Source of the DNA: Agriterribacter humi | GTDB lineage: Bacteria > Bacteroidota > Bacteroidia > Chitinophagales > Chitinophagaceae | Direction of reading: 5' to 3' | Assembly: GCF_009192765.1 (NCBI RefSeq) | Contig: NZ_VOHQ01000003.1 | Coordinates: 1 to 64,000 of the forward strand | DNA length: 64,000 bases | Shown here: positions 17,563 through 26,296 of the stretch, piece by piece | Position numbering within the stretch: position 1 is the first letter of the stretch | How the letters are laid out: the number at the start of each line of letters is the position of its first letter | Notes under the pieces: generated by a model | What the model was told of the DNA's origin: nothing | The model's input: the letters and a program-made list of their open reading frames with translations, nothing else | Databases searched by the model: none | Made by a program: the position numbers and the translations under genes

Positions 17563-18144
17563 TTATTTAACCTTGCTTATTGTATTTGCTTTTAGTTCAT
17601 ATACCATTCCACTCTCCGGGCAGGTTGCTCTTCCTTCATCATTGAATTTCAAGCGATGGCCATACTCACTTACCCACCCGATTTGCTTTGCCGGATTACC
17701 TACTACTAAGGCGTAGGGCGCCACTTCTTTTGTAACAACGGCGCCGGCGCCAATCATGGCATACGCGCCAATGGTGTTGCCACATACGATGGTAGCATTA
17801 GCTCCTATTGAAGCGCCCTTCTTGACGAGGGTTTGCTTGTACTCTGTTTTTCGTGCTATGGCACTCCGGGGATTGATCACATTGGTGAAGACCATAGACG
17901 GGCCGAGGAAAACATCGTCTTCGCATATAACTCCTGTGTATATAGAAACATTGTTCTGCACTTTTACATTGGTCCCCAATACAACGCCCGGCGATATCAC
18001 TACATTTTGCCCGAGATTGCAGGATTCACCAATTGTTGCACCCTGCATAATATGAGAGAAATGCCAGATTTTGGTACCTTTTCCAACGATTGCACCTTCA
18101 TCAATTAAGGCGGTAGGATGTGAGTAGGTATTATCTAAGGACAT
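17563..18144 (-). CDS. WbpD-like sugar N-acetyltransferase
   Basis: A 193-residue left-handed beta-helix acyltransferase with at least six hexapeptide turns ([61 protein letters not shown]). The WbpD/WlbB hallmark [11 protein letters not shown] and a C-terminal tail [12 protein letters not shown] are present. WbpD transfers acetyl from acetyl-CoA to the 3-amino group of UDP-2-acetamido-3-amino-2,3-dideoxyglucuronate. It is encoded 4 bp upstream of the WbpB-like dehydrogenase in transcription order. A second, frameshifted member of the same family occurs at 31927-32406. Confidence 0.88.
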   Translation of the reverse strand: MSLDNTYSHPTALIDEGAIVGKGTKIWHFSHIMQGATIGESCNLGQNVVISPGVVLGTNVKVQNNVSIYTGVICEDDVFLGPSMVFTNVINPRSAIARKTEYKQTLVKKGASIGANATIVCGNTIGAYAMIGAGAVVTKEVAPYALVVGNPAKQIGWVSEYGHRLKFNDEGRATCPESGMVYELKANTISKVK

Positions 18145-18256
18145 ACGAATATGAATTTGGTTGAAAAGTAATTCTCTCCATTTTCTTTAATAAATTTTTT
18201 ATGCCTTTAGTTCTTTTATAATGTTTTAATTCTTTTTTCGATTGATTCAATTTATA

Positions 18257-19381
18257 CTAACTATATATTTTAGCCACGGCAACCAAATTTTCCTTTTGTG
18301 AAAGATTAGCTTCAATGATCAGTCTGTTATGGTTAAACAGCTCTCCCTTTATATTTTCAACATTCTCCAAAACGCTTTTCTCCGCAAAACGCACACCCCA
18401 ATCTTTTAAGGTTTTATATAAATTGTTGTTGCTGTTCATGATCACAGCCTTCCCCATATATAGGGCAGCGAGAGTGTTACCAGCGGCCTGCTGACGGATA
18501 TGGTTCATCCAAACTATTCCACAGGAGTTGATGTATTGCTGGTACTGATCCAACGGCATTAATTCCGTGATCGGGATAAATTTTTCAGCGAAATATTGCT
18601 TTCCGTAAGCTATTATATTTTGGGCATAATCCTTTCCGCCATAAGATAAAGGGACAACGATATCTCCTTTCCAGCCGATACCCTTGAGATAATGCAATGC
18701 GTCTAAATGATTATTGGTGTCGGTTGCCGAATTACCTAACCATAGCCTGTTTACATTCAGCGTTTGTGGCCCCAATGTAGCCAGTGCCATTTGTTCCGCT
18801 GTGAAATAAGAATAATAGGTCCATTTCATTTTTGTGTTGAGATGGCGGATCATCTCATAATCATATTTTACCCAGGTTGCACAAATACTTACCCGCCTGA
18901 TCAAAGCGCAGGTTGCACGGCTCTTTATCCAACGTAAGCGAAAAGCATTTAATTCCCGAACAATACTTCTGGCAGTTCCAATATCCTTTTTCAGTACATT
19001 TTTTTTGTATTGCCAGGTTAATGGCAGGTACCATCTTTTTTCAGCCGGAGTAAATTTATAGCCATCGCCACCCCAAAACATCCAGATCACCTCAGTGTCT
19101 TTCCGGAGGCTTTTCAAAAAAGATTCCAATTGATCGAAAAAAAAACTATGTAACACCAGCTTGTCATATTGATTGGCCTCTTTTGCCAGGAAAGGGATTG
19201 TTTGCTTCGTCCATTTAACTTGCTTTATTAGAGGTGATTTCGTATGCTTTAGTTCTTTTGTTTGCTTTTGTGCGACCCAGTACACCGAACCGCCCGGCTT
19301 AACTTCTTCCGACTGTGTTATAAAATAATCAATGAACCTTTCGTCCATCATTAAATGAAGGAACTTCTTTTCTTTTCCCAT
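18257..19381 (-). CDS. WecF-like TDP-Fuc4NAc:lipid II transferase (GT56)
   Basis: A 374-residue protein matching the 4-alpha-L-fucosyltransferase (GT56, WecF/RffT) family. That family transfers 4-acetamido-4,6-dideoxy-D-galactose from TDP-Fuc4NAc to a lipid-linked acceptor in enterobacterial common antigen synthesis. Typical segments are KFLHLMMDERFIDYFI at the N-terminus, VLHSFFFDQL, IWMFWGGDGYKF, LWLGNSATDTNNHLD, VPLSYGGKDYAQ, and WMNHIRQQAAGNTLAALYMGKAVIM. The start overlaps the flippase end by 53 bp. With the WecE-like aminotransferase and an acetyltransferase close by, the donor is very likely TDP-Fuc4NAc. Confidence 0.9.
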   Translation of the reverse strand: MGKEKKFLHLMMDERFIDYFITQSEEVKPGGSVYWVAQKQTKELKHTKSPLIKQVKWTKQTIPFLAKEANQYDKLVLHSFFFDQLESFLKSLRKDTEVIWMFWGGDGYKFTPAEKRWYLPLTWQYKKNVLKKDIGTARSIVRELNAFRLRWIKSRATCALIRRVSICATWVKYDYEMIRHLNTKMKWTYYSYFTAEQMALATLGPQTLNVNRLWLGNSATDTNNHLDALHYLKGIGWKGDIVVPLSYGGKDYAQNIIAYGKQYFAEKFIPITELMPLDQYQQYINSCGIVWMNHIRQQAAGNTLAALYMGKAVIMNSNNNLYKTLKDWGVRFAEKSVLENVENIKGELFNHNRLIIEANLSQKENLVAVAKIYS

Positions 19382-20828
19382 AGATATTTTTCTTTGCTAT
19401 TTGAAGCCCTTTACTGCGCATGATATGCAATATATAAATATATGCCAGCAGCGCTAAAAGCCCCACAACAAAATGAAACCCAATGAAGGAGGGTGATAAA
19501 AAATTCCCAGTGTTGCCATACCAGTATTTGGCAATCAATAAAATTCCGAGGTAAAGCAGAGAAGCAATAAATTCAGGTGCAACATTTGTAAAGAAGTCTG
19601 TAATTTTTTTAAACAGCATATAGCAAACAAAATAAACTTCTACAAAGAATGCGATCATGCTCGATAACAGATAGCACCATACCATACCAGTTAACCCTCC
19701 GTATACAAGCCCTAATATGATTCCCGCAATCATCAGTGTTTTGGAAACCAATCCAACCCTAAATAATAATAAGGTCTTTCCCTTTGCATAATAAACTGGC
19801 CCTGCCAGCGTGGCGATGGACTGAACTGCTCCGAGAAAACTTAAAATTTTTAACAAAGGAACTACCTCCATCCAGCCTGGGCCGTATACAATGAGGATAA
19901 CTTCATGAGCGTATACCCCTAAAAAAGCCATTAACGGAAACGTGGCCATTGCTACAAGAGACATCATTTTGCAATATTGGTCCCATATTAAGGCAGCATC
20001 ATGTTGAATCAATGCAAAAGAAGGAAACATCACCCGCGATATTGTAGAAGATATTTGCCTTAGGGGTAAAAGCATTAGGCCGTATGCACGATTATATATG
20101 CCTAAAGAAACAGCACCCAAGAATTTCCCAACCAACAAATTATCAATGTTTCGCACCCAGTAATTAATAGAACTGTCGCCCAGTAAAGGCAGGGAAAATC
20201 GCAAGTGACTTTTCAACAACGTCTTATTGAATATCCACTGAGGACGCCATTGCACCATCCGGAAACTGATGATCAGCCCGGCAAAGCTGGTTAATAAACT
20301 TTGCCCCACCAGGGCCCAGACCCCAAAGCCTTTAAAGGCAAGCCCTATTCCCAGTAGCCCTCCTAATAGCGTGGTACCGAGGTTACGGTAAAAATAGCTT
20401 TTAAAATCAATGGCTTTCTGTATGAGCGCATCGGGAACGATGGCCATTGAACTAAATAAAAAATTCAATGACATAACCCGTATAAGGAGGGTTAGTTGCG
20501 GTTCATTAAAGAAATCCGCTATCAATGGTGCAGTTAACACGAGCATTAGCGCCAGAACAAGTCCTATCATTATGCTCAGCCAAAATATGGTAGATTGCTC
20601 CTCTGCTGTAATGCCCTGCTTTTGTATAATGCTTGATCCAAGACCGATATCTTTAAATACCTGTAAAAAACCAATCGCCACCGTTACCATGCCCAGTAAA
20701 CCATATTCAGCAGGAGTGAGTAATCTCGATAGGATGCCCGATATAACTAACGTAATGAATTGTCTTACTACCTGGTCAATGACCGACCATTTCAATCCTT
20801 TTTTTGTTTTTGAGCTTTGTGTACTCAA
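19329..20828 (-). CDS. Wzx-like repeat-unit flippase (MOP superfamily)
   Basis: A 499-residue integral membrane protein of the polysaccharide-transporter family with 12-14 predicted membrane segments. It starts GLKWSVIDQVVRQFITLVISGILSRLLTPAEYGLLGMVTVA, the typical first two helices of the WzxC-like branch. It is expected to flip the undecaprenyl-linked repeat unit across the inner membrane. It lies 1 bp after the aminotransferase gene and overlaps the WecF-like gene by 53 bp, so translation is likely coupled. The membership in the WzxC branch is inferred from the N-terminal motif and length. Confidence 0.93.
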   Translation of the reverse strand: MSTQSSKTKKGLKWSVIDQVVRQFITLVISGILSRLLTPAEYGLLGMVTVAIGFLQVFKDIGLGSSIIQKQGITAEEQSTIFWLSIMIGLVLALMLVLTAPLIADFFNEPQLTLLIRVMSLNFLFSSMAIVPDALIQKAIDFKSYFYRNLGTTLLGGLLGIGLAFKGFGVWALVGQSLLTSFAGLIISFRMVQWRPQWIFNKTLLKSHLRFSLPLLGDSSINYWVRNIDNLLVGKFLGAVSLGIYNRAYGLMLLPLRQISSTISRVMFPSFALIQHDAALIWDQYCKMMSLVAMATFPLMAFLGVYAHEVILIVYGPGWMEVVPLLKILSFLGAVQSIATLAGPVYYAKGKTLLLFRVGLVSKTLMIAGIILGLVYGGLTGMVWCYLLSSMIAFFVEVYFVCYMLFKKITDFFTNVAPEFIASLLYLGILLIAKYWYGNTGNFLSPSFIGFHFVVGLLALLAYIYILHIMRSKGLQIAKKNIYGKRKEVPSFNDGRKVH

Positions 20829-20829
20829 A

Positions 20830-21951
20830 TCAAAGCACTTTTAGGATAACCGAAATAATATGATCCTGTTCTTCTTCTTTCAATTCATAAAATAATGGTA
20901 ACCTTACCAGGGCATCTGAATAATAATCGCTCCAGGGCAGTTCTCCGCCAGTGTGTTCATGAAGGAAATAAGGACTTTTGTGCAGGCTCAGGTAATGAAA
21001 CACCGCCCAGATACCTGCCGATTTAAGGGCATTCAGCAGGGCAGTCCGCTGTTCCAGGTTTTTGCACACCATATAAAACATGTGGGCATTATTGGTAGCG
21101 CCTTCAATAAGCCGGGGAAACTGTATACCTTTTTTTTGCAGGGGCTCATACAATCCCTCCCAATACCTGGTCCAGAGCCATTTGCGCCTGGTCTGTATTT
21201 CATCTAAGTGTTCTACCTGGGCATATAAAAATGCGGAGATGATTTCAGAAGGAAGGAAGGAAGATCCCAGGGATACCCATCCATATTTATCTACCTCTCC
21301 CCGAAAGAATGCAGAACGGTTCGTGCCTTTTTCTCTTATGATCTCTGCCCGCCGGGCAAATTTTTCATCATTCACTGCAAGCATACCGCCCTCACCCGAA
21401 ATAATATTCTTGGTTTCGTGAAAAGAGAAAGCGCCAAGGTGACCAATGCTCCCCAGTGGTTTTCCTTTATAAAAGGAATCAATGGACTGAGCCGCATCTT
21501 CCACTACCCAAAGGGAATGTTTATCCGCCATGGTCATAATGATATCCATATCGCAGGCAATGCCTGCATAATGCACGGGAACAATGGCTTTGGTTTTAGG
21601 CGTGATCAATGATTCAATTGCAGATGCATCAAGGTTGGGATTGAACCCCGTACTGTCAGCAAACACAATCTTCGCGCCTCTTAATGCAAATGCATTCGCG
21701 GTGGAAACAAAGGTGTAAGAAGGTATGATCACTTCATCACCGGGCTGTATATCCAATAGCAGGGCCGCCATTTCCAGCGCGTCGGTGCAGGAAGTGGTGA
21801 GCAGGCATTTGCGGAAGCCATAGCGCTGTTCAAAAAAGCTATGACATTTTTTGGTGAATATGCCATCCCCGGAAATTTTCCCGGACTGTACGGCTTCCTG
21901 GATATACAGGGTTTCCTTTCCGCTTAAATAAGGTTTATTAAAAGGGATCAT
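20830..21951 (-). CDS. dTDP-4-amino-4,6-dideoxygalactose transaminase (WecE-like)
   Basis: A 373-residue PLP-dependent DegT/DnrJ/EryC1 aminotransferase. Motifs are IPFNKPYLSGKE at the start, LTTSCTDALEMAALLL, VIIPSYTFVSTANAFALRGAKIVFAD, VVEDAAQSIDSFYKGKPLGSIG and the PLP-lysine region FSFHETKNIISGEGG. The SFHETKN context and the C-terminal HYLSLHKSP are distinctive of WecE/RffA, which aminates TDP-4-keto-6-deoxyglucose using glutamate to give TDP-Fuc4N. The ATG overlaps the preceding acetyltransferase stop by 4 bp. The TDP-4-keto-6-deoxyglucose supply enzymes (RmlA/RmlB) are not in the window. Confidence 0.92.
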   Translation of the reverse strand: MIPFNKPYLSGKETLYIQEAVQSGKISGDGIFTKKCHSFFEQRYGFRKCLLTTSCTDALEMAALLLDIQPGDEVIIPSYTFVSTANAFALRGAKIVFADSTGFNPNLDASAIESLITPKTKAIVPVHYAGIACDMDIIMTMADKHSLWVVEDAAQSIDSFYKGKPLGSIGHLGAFSFHETKNIISGEGGMLAVNDEKFARRAEIIREKGTNRSAFFRGEVDKYGWVSLGSSFLPSEIISAFLYAQVEHLDEIQTRRKWLWTRYWEGLYEPLQKKGIQFPRLIEGATNNAHMFYMVCKNLEQRTALLNALKSAGIWAVFHYLSLHKSPYFLHEHTGGELPWSDYYSDALVRLPLFYELKEEEQDHIISVILKVL

Positions 21952-22586
21952 AGAAGTTTCCTGAATTTTGCAGGCACACCGAGGTATAAACCAGGGGCGC
22001 TGATGTTTTCTGTTACTACTGCACCCGCTCCGGTACGAACGCCGGGTCCGATTGTAATATTATCTATAACAATGGTTCCTATACCCAGGCCAACAGCCTT
22101 GCCTGTAGTTACAAATCCGGCAATATTTACACCGGGCGATAAAAAAGAATGGTCCCCGATGTGGCTGTCATGGGCAATGATACAGCCTGCATTGATCAAT
22201 ACGTTATTGCCAATGGTGGCATTCATATCTATGCTACAGCCGGGATATATAAAAACGCCCTGCCCGATGTGGCAACTGCTGTCAATATAAGAACTGGAAT
22301 GAATAACCGAACCGAAAGGAATAAGAAATGAAAATCTTTCAAAAACGGCAACACGTGTTTCAAAATGCTTGTACCCTATCCCGGTCATCAAAACGTCAAA
22401 TGCGTTCTCTTTGTAAAGCCTTACGATATCTTCCACATCGCCCAGCACAGGATATCCATGTCGCAATACGCCCGGTTTTTGGAAATCATCGAAAAATCCA
22501 ACAGGTTGGTAATGCTTATCCGTTAAAGCGTGATGGGCTATTTGCTGACCAAGATCGCCCGAACCGATTATAGCGAGTCTTTTCAT
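21948..22586 (-). CDS. PglD/NeuD-like sugar N-acetyltransferase
   Basis: A 212-residue acetyltransferase with an N-terminal Rossmann-like nucleotide-sugar domain (LAIIGSGDLGQQIAHHAL, residues 4-21; FFDD near 32) and a C-terminal left-handed beta-helix (GQGVFIYPGCSIDMNATIG, NAGCIIAHDSHIGDHSFLSPGVNIAG). The catalytic-type His is in the HDSHIGD segment. PglD acetylates the 4-amino group of UDP-4-amino-4,6-dideoxy-GlcNAc. Here, lying between WecE-like and HAD genes with 4-bp overlaps at both ends, it is the best candidate for acetylating TDP-Fuc4N, in place of the unrelated GNAT enzyme WecD. Confidence 0.87.
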   Translation of the reverse strand: MKRLAIIGSGDLGQQIAHHALTDKHYQPVGFFDDFQKPGVLRHGYPVLGDVEDIVRLYKENAFDVLMTGIGYKHFETRVAVFERFSFLIPFGSVIHSSSYIDSSCHIGQGVFIYPGCSIDMNATIGNNVLINAGCIIAHDSHIGDHSFLSPGVNIAGFVTTGKAVGLGIGTIVIDNITIGPGVRTGAGAVVTENISAPGLYLGVPAKFRKLL

Positions 22587-23230
22587 AAGTATTTTTCCAG
22601 TTGGGCCAGGTTGGTTATACGCTTTACAGGGCTGTTTTCAAAAATATCAGCCCTGTCTATTAAAACTGCGTTTATCCCTGCCTGCAAGGCAGGTGCGATA
22701 TCTAATTTCAAAGAATCTCCCACGTACAAAATTTCTTTCGGATCGCACGCTGCCGATTCGATCATCATTGTAAAAAATGCAGGATCAGGCTTTCGAACGC
22801 CTTTTAACTGCGAACCCAATATCCACGAAAACGGGAAAGCGAAGTGTTCCTTCAGTTTCCCCGGCAGGGTATCATCCCAGTTCGATAAAACACCTACCGG
22901 CTGTTGAATGGTTTGGATAAACGGAGTGTCTTCAAAAGGTTGCCAGGGGAGATATGAACAAGCCTCAAAGATTTCTCTTACCAATGTTTCATTCGCGGGA
23001 ATTCCCAGCAAATACAGCAACTCCGTATTAAAGGAAGTATAGAATTCTTTTGATGTTTTATCGGGGAAGGCAAATACCTCTGATAACAATTTATGTTTTT
23101 GAATGAGGGAATTTTGTTTAACAGTATAACCATTTTTTTTTAAAACGTCGCCTATCCTGTTAAACAGGTCGGGTTTGTACAGCAACGTATTGGCGACATC
23201 AAAAAAAACAGCTTTTATCATAATTCTCAA
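22583..23230 (-). CDS. HAD-superfamily hydrolase-like protein
   Basis: A 215-residue HAD-fold protein with a helical cap (about residues 18-90). Motif I reads VFFDVANTLLY: the nucleophile Asp is present, but the usual second Asp two residues later is Ala, so ordinary phosphatase acid/base chemistry may be altered. Motif II is VLSNWDD, motif III the Lys in VRKPDP, motif IV YVGDSLKLDI. The gene overlaps both neighbours by 4 bp (PglD-like and ATP-grasp). HAD and ATP-grasp genes are often paired in surface-polysaccharide clusters; the substrate is unknown. Confidence 0.85.
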   Translation of the reverse strand: MRIMIKAVFFDVANTLLYKPDLFNRIGDVLKKNGYTVKQNSLIQKHKLLSEVFAFPDKTSKEFYTSFNTELLYLLGIPANETLVREIFEACSYLPWQPFEDTPFIQTIQQPVGVLSNWDDTLPGKLKEHFAFPFSWILGSQLKGVRKPDPAFFTMMIESAACDPKEILYVGDSLKLDIAPALQAGINAVLIDRADIFENSPVKRITNLAQLEKYL

Positions 23231-24195
23231 CGAATATAGAAGGTATCATTTTTATCGGTGATCTCCGACAACTTTTTTCCCGGGTAGATGATATCCAGCA
23301 TCACCCTTAATGCTGTTCCGGGTTTAACATCCGGTGCCTCGGGAATCTCGTTCAAAAAATATTCCTGCACCGTATAAGCCACATCTTTAAATCCAAACTG
23401 CGATCGTATAGAGTTGGTGCCTGAAATGCGGCAATTGATCTCAAAGGGAATGATTCCATTTGCAGTAACCCGCGACTGGATATTGCAGGATCCGCGGAAA
23501 TTGTAATGCGAAAGCATTTTCCGGATAATGCTTTTCATTTCTTCGTCATAATCATTTATCACCTCCGCTTTGGCTGTATTTCCCTGTTCCAGTTCCCGCT
23601 CAAAAGTGATCAGTCCATGGAATGCACCATCTTTTCTTACATAAAAAGTGGTAGTGATTTCCGGGCCTTCCAAATATTCCTGCACCACATAAGAATCATC
23701 AAATGAGGCGGGATTTGGCGGGTCAACAAAAATATTTCTCGAGCCTCTTCCTTCCCTTGGCTTCACCACGCATTTATTGAATTGGCCGGCATAAGCTGAA
23801 GGCAATACCGATGATGCAAAAGGGATATCATATTTCCCAAACCCTTCATAATTACTGAATTTATCCAGGCACATTTTTGTAATGGCTGCCGGAGAAGCGG
23901 CCACCGGGCAGTTGAATACTGTTTTGCTTTCCGCCAGGTAAAAAGATTCATAATCTGTTGAAGGAATGATGAGTGCCGTGTTTTCCTTTTTGCAGATACC
24001 CTGCATGGCGGGTATATATGCCTTGTCATAAGAAAAGGGTACTTCATACACCCGGTCGCACAAATAATTGCCGGCACTCACTGCTGTTACATTCACCCCG
24101 ATTATGTCCACATCAAGGCCCAGATCGGCAATATTCCTAAGAATGCCCTGTCCTACTACTCCGCCGATTCCGGTTACTATTATACTTTTTCTCAT
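23227..24195 (-). CDS. ATP-grasp ligase of carbamoyl-phosphate-synthase type
   Basis: A 322-residue protein. Residues 1-110 form an N-terminal pre-ATP-grasp Rossmann domain (SIIVTGIGGVVGQGILRNI, ALIIPSTDYESF). Residues about 110-280 form the ATP-grasp domain, with VVKPREGRGSRNIF (nucleotide-binding loop), VVQEYLEGPEITTTFYV and the metal-binding IPFEINCRISGTNSIR. ATP-grasp enzymes join a carboxylate to an amine via an acyl-phosphate, so this one might attach an amino acid or other acid to an amino sugar. It is coupled by 4-bp overlaps to the epimerase before it and the HAD after it. The substrate pair is not known. Confidence 0.85.
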   Translation of the reverse strand: MRKSIIVTGIGGVVGQGILRNIADLGLDVDIIGVNVTAVSAGNYLCDRVYEVPFSYDKAYIPAMQGICKKENTALIIPSTDYESFYLAESKTVFNCPVAASPAAITKMCLDKFSNYEGFGKYDIPFASSVLPSAYAGQFNKCVVKPREGRGSRNIFVDPPNPASFDDSYVVQEYLEGPEITTTFYVRKDGAFHGLITFERELEQGNTAKAEVINDYDEEMKSIIRKMLSHYNFRGSCNIQSRVTANGIIPFEINCRISGTNSIRSQFGFKDVAYTVQEYFLNEIPEAPDVKPGTALRVMLDIIYPGKKLSEITDKNDTFYIR

Positions 24196-25034
24196 ACTTT
24201 CATTTCAGCTATGGTTCGTTCAAACGTTATTGCCGGTTTAAAGTGCAGTGTTTTATATTCCGGGCTGGGGTCATAAGTAAATGAAGGACTGGCATCTTCG
24301 CCGGTATATTCAATAATTGCACCTGTATTGAGCGCGATCAGTTGAGCAGCCTGGTTGTTGGTATAGGATTTTTCCGCTACCCCCAATGTTATTATATTCT
24401 CGCTGTAATCTGCACATTGCATGCACAGCCTTGCTGCATCCCGCACATCTATATAATTCTGCATTCTTTCCCCGGTACCCCACACCTGTATAGCTTTTGT
24501 TTGCTTAACCTGTTCAATCATTTTGGGAATAAGGGTTACGGGTTTCATACCCTTTCCAATAATGGAAGAAAAACGGATGATGGCATGATTGGCGTGATTT
24601 TTAACGATGGCTTCACCCGCAATTTTGGATAAGCCGTAATAATCCGGCCGGTTAAAAGGACTATTCACCTGCAGGGGGAGCTGCAGGGGAACGCCATATA
24701 CAGCCACGCTTGAAGCAAATACAAATTTTGAGGATGCATAGTGCTCATCAATGAGCCCGGTAAGTTTAATATTGGTGGTATAGAATTCCGCATGCGGCTC
24801 ATGAAACTTGCCGTAGGGAATAAAAGATGCCAGGTGAAATATGTATTCAAAACCGGGCTCTTGCCGGAAAAGCGCTTCTGCGTTGGTGTAAAGCTTTACG
24901 CCCGGATTCTCCGGTATTAATGACGTATCAGTTCTGCACAATCCCGCCACGCGGTAGTCTTTGGCGGTCAAAGCGTTCAGCAAATGCCTCCCTAAAAAGC
25001 CATTTATCCCTGTTATTAAAACAGATTTATTCAT
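24192..25034 (-). CDS. NAD-dependent sugar epimerase/dehydratase
   Basis: A 280-residue extended short-chain dehydrogenase. The N-terminal motif is VLITGINGFLGRHLLNAL, the catalytic block SSVAVYG then YYGLSKIAGE (YxxxK), followed by the substrate-binding WGTGERMQNYIDVRDAA. It is shorter than GalE-type enzymes (about 320-340). It may act as a 4-epimerase, 4-reductase or dehydratase on a nucleotide sugar in the EPS pathway. It overlaps the acyltransferase before it and the ATP-grasp gene after it by 4 bp each. Confidence 0.87.
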   Translation of the reverse strand: MNKSVLITGINGFLGRHLLNALTAKDYRVAGLCRTDTSLIPENPGVKLYTNAEALFRQEPGFEYIFHLASFIPYGKFHEPHAEFYTTNIKLTGLIDEHYASSKFVFASSVAVYGVPLQLPLQVNSPFNRPDYYGLSKIAGEAIVKNHANHAIIRFSSIIGKGMKPVTLIPKMIEQVKQTKAIQVWGTGERMQNYIDVRDAARLCMQCADYSENIITLGVAEKSYTNNQAAQLIALNTGAIIEYTGEDASPSFTYDPSPEYKTLHFKPAITFERTIAEMKV

Positions 25035-26170
25035 TTTCCACTTTGGACTACAGCGAGTTTCTTTTTGATAACCAAAAATCGCTTTTCAAAAAAGGTATAG
25101 GAGAGAGAACTTACCAGGATTGTTGAAACTACCGTTAATATATAAAATGACAGGTTGAACCTTGTATTGTGCTCCGTTCCGTAAAAATACCGCGAAGTGC
25201 AAAAAGCGGCATACATGCAAACCGGGTGGTACATATAAATACCGTAGGATATATCTCCAAGAAAGGAAAGCACTTTATTATGAAGTATATTAAGATGTTG
25301 AAAAGTATTGGCTAAAATGAACAACAAAAAACATATGCCCAGTAAAAAATAGTTCCAGCCCAGCAGCATAATTCCAGCAATAGCTATAATCAGCAATAAG
25401 ACCTGTATTTTATTTATTCCGGAAAAAAATCTATTCAGTTTACCTTCATATAAAAAGTACGCACCAATACCTCCTAAGGACATCAATTCAATGTTGAAAT
25501 TACTAAGGAAGCTGTACAACAGGTAAAAAGAAGCATTTCCGAAGGTTTTATGAGCTGTCCAAAAGATCAATAAAAAACAAAACTTTAAAACTATTACGGA
25601 CACCAGCACCTTTAAAATATTGTTTTTGAACTTACCAATGATCCATGGCCAAAGCAGGTAAAACTGTTCCTCTACACCAACGGACCAGCTTTGGGTAACG
25701 CCGGCTACCCTGTATGAAAAAGCAAGGGCGGCATTAGGAAAAAAGAAGACAAAAAGTAATAGTTTTTTTGTAAAATCAGTCTCTATGCCTGTTATAAGGT
25801 CATAATAATTGTTGTTACCCCAAAAGGCGGTACTGGTTCTAACCAATTGAGGCAGCAGAAAAAAACCAATAACAAGCAACAAATAGTATAAGGGCCAAAT
25901 TCGTAAGATCCGCCTTAAATAAAATTTCTTTACATTTATTTTTCCAAACTGTCCGAGTTCTGTCAATAAGAGGTAAGTGATCAAAAATCCGCTGAGTACA
26001 AAAAATAAATAGACGCCGTTTTTTCCAAGTGTACCGATAAAGCCAGAAAGGAATGAGTTAAAAAGGCTGGGTAGATTTTCCCTGTGTTTAAAAAGTTCAA
26101 TGTGATGAAATACTACAGCCAAAGCCGCTATTGCCCTTATTTCTGAAAGCCCTTTAAAATATATACGCAT
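25031..26170 (-). CDS. Acyltransferase family 3 (OafA/YrhL-like)
   Basis: A 379-residue inner-membrane protein with about ten membrane segments. The family-3 signature is at the N-terminus: LSEIRAIAALAVVFHHIEL, with the essential His-His, then FVLSGFLITYLLL and FYLRRILRIWPLYYLLL. VTQSWSVGVEEQFYLLWP is the second conserved block. Such proteins move acyl groups (usually acetyl) across the membrane to O-acylate exported glycans. It starts the block of 4-bp-overlapping genes that runs to the aminotransferase. Confidence 0.92.
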   Translation of the reverse strand: MRIYFKGLSEIRAIAALAVVFHHIELFKHRENLPSLFNSFLSGFIGTLGKNGVYLFFVLSGFLITYLLLTELGQFGKINVKKFYLRRILRIWPLYYLLLVIGFFLLPQLVRTSTAFWGNNNYYDLITGIETDFTKKLLLFVFFFPNAALAFSYRVAGVTQSWSVGVEEQFYLLWPWIIGKFKNNILKVLVSVIVLKFCFLLIFWTAHKTFGNASFYLLYSFLSNFNIELMSLGGIGAYFLYEGKLNRFFSGINKIQVLLLIIAIAGIMLLGWNYFLLGICFLLFILANTFQHLNILHNKVLSFLGDISYGIYMYHPVCMYAAFCTSRYFYGTEHNTRFNLSFYILTVVSTILVSSLSYTFFEKRFLVIKKKLAVVQSGK

Positions 26171-26296
26171 TACAAAGATTCCTCTGTCGGAATATCAATT
26201 ACAAACTAATTCGATTCCCACATGCTGAATTTATTTTTCTTACCCACACTCTTAGAAGTAAAAGAATTTTTAAGAATTTCATCAATCCATACCTTC

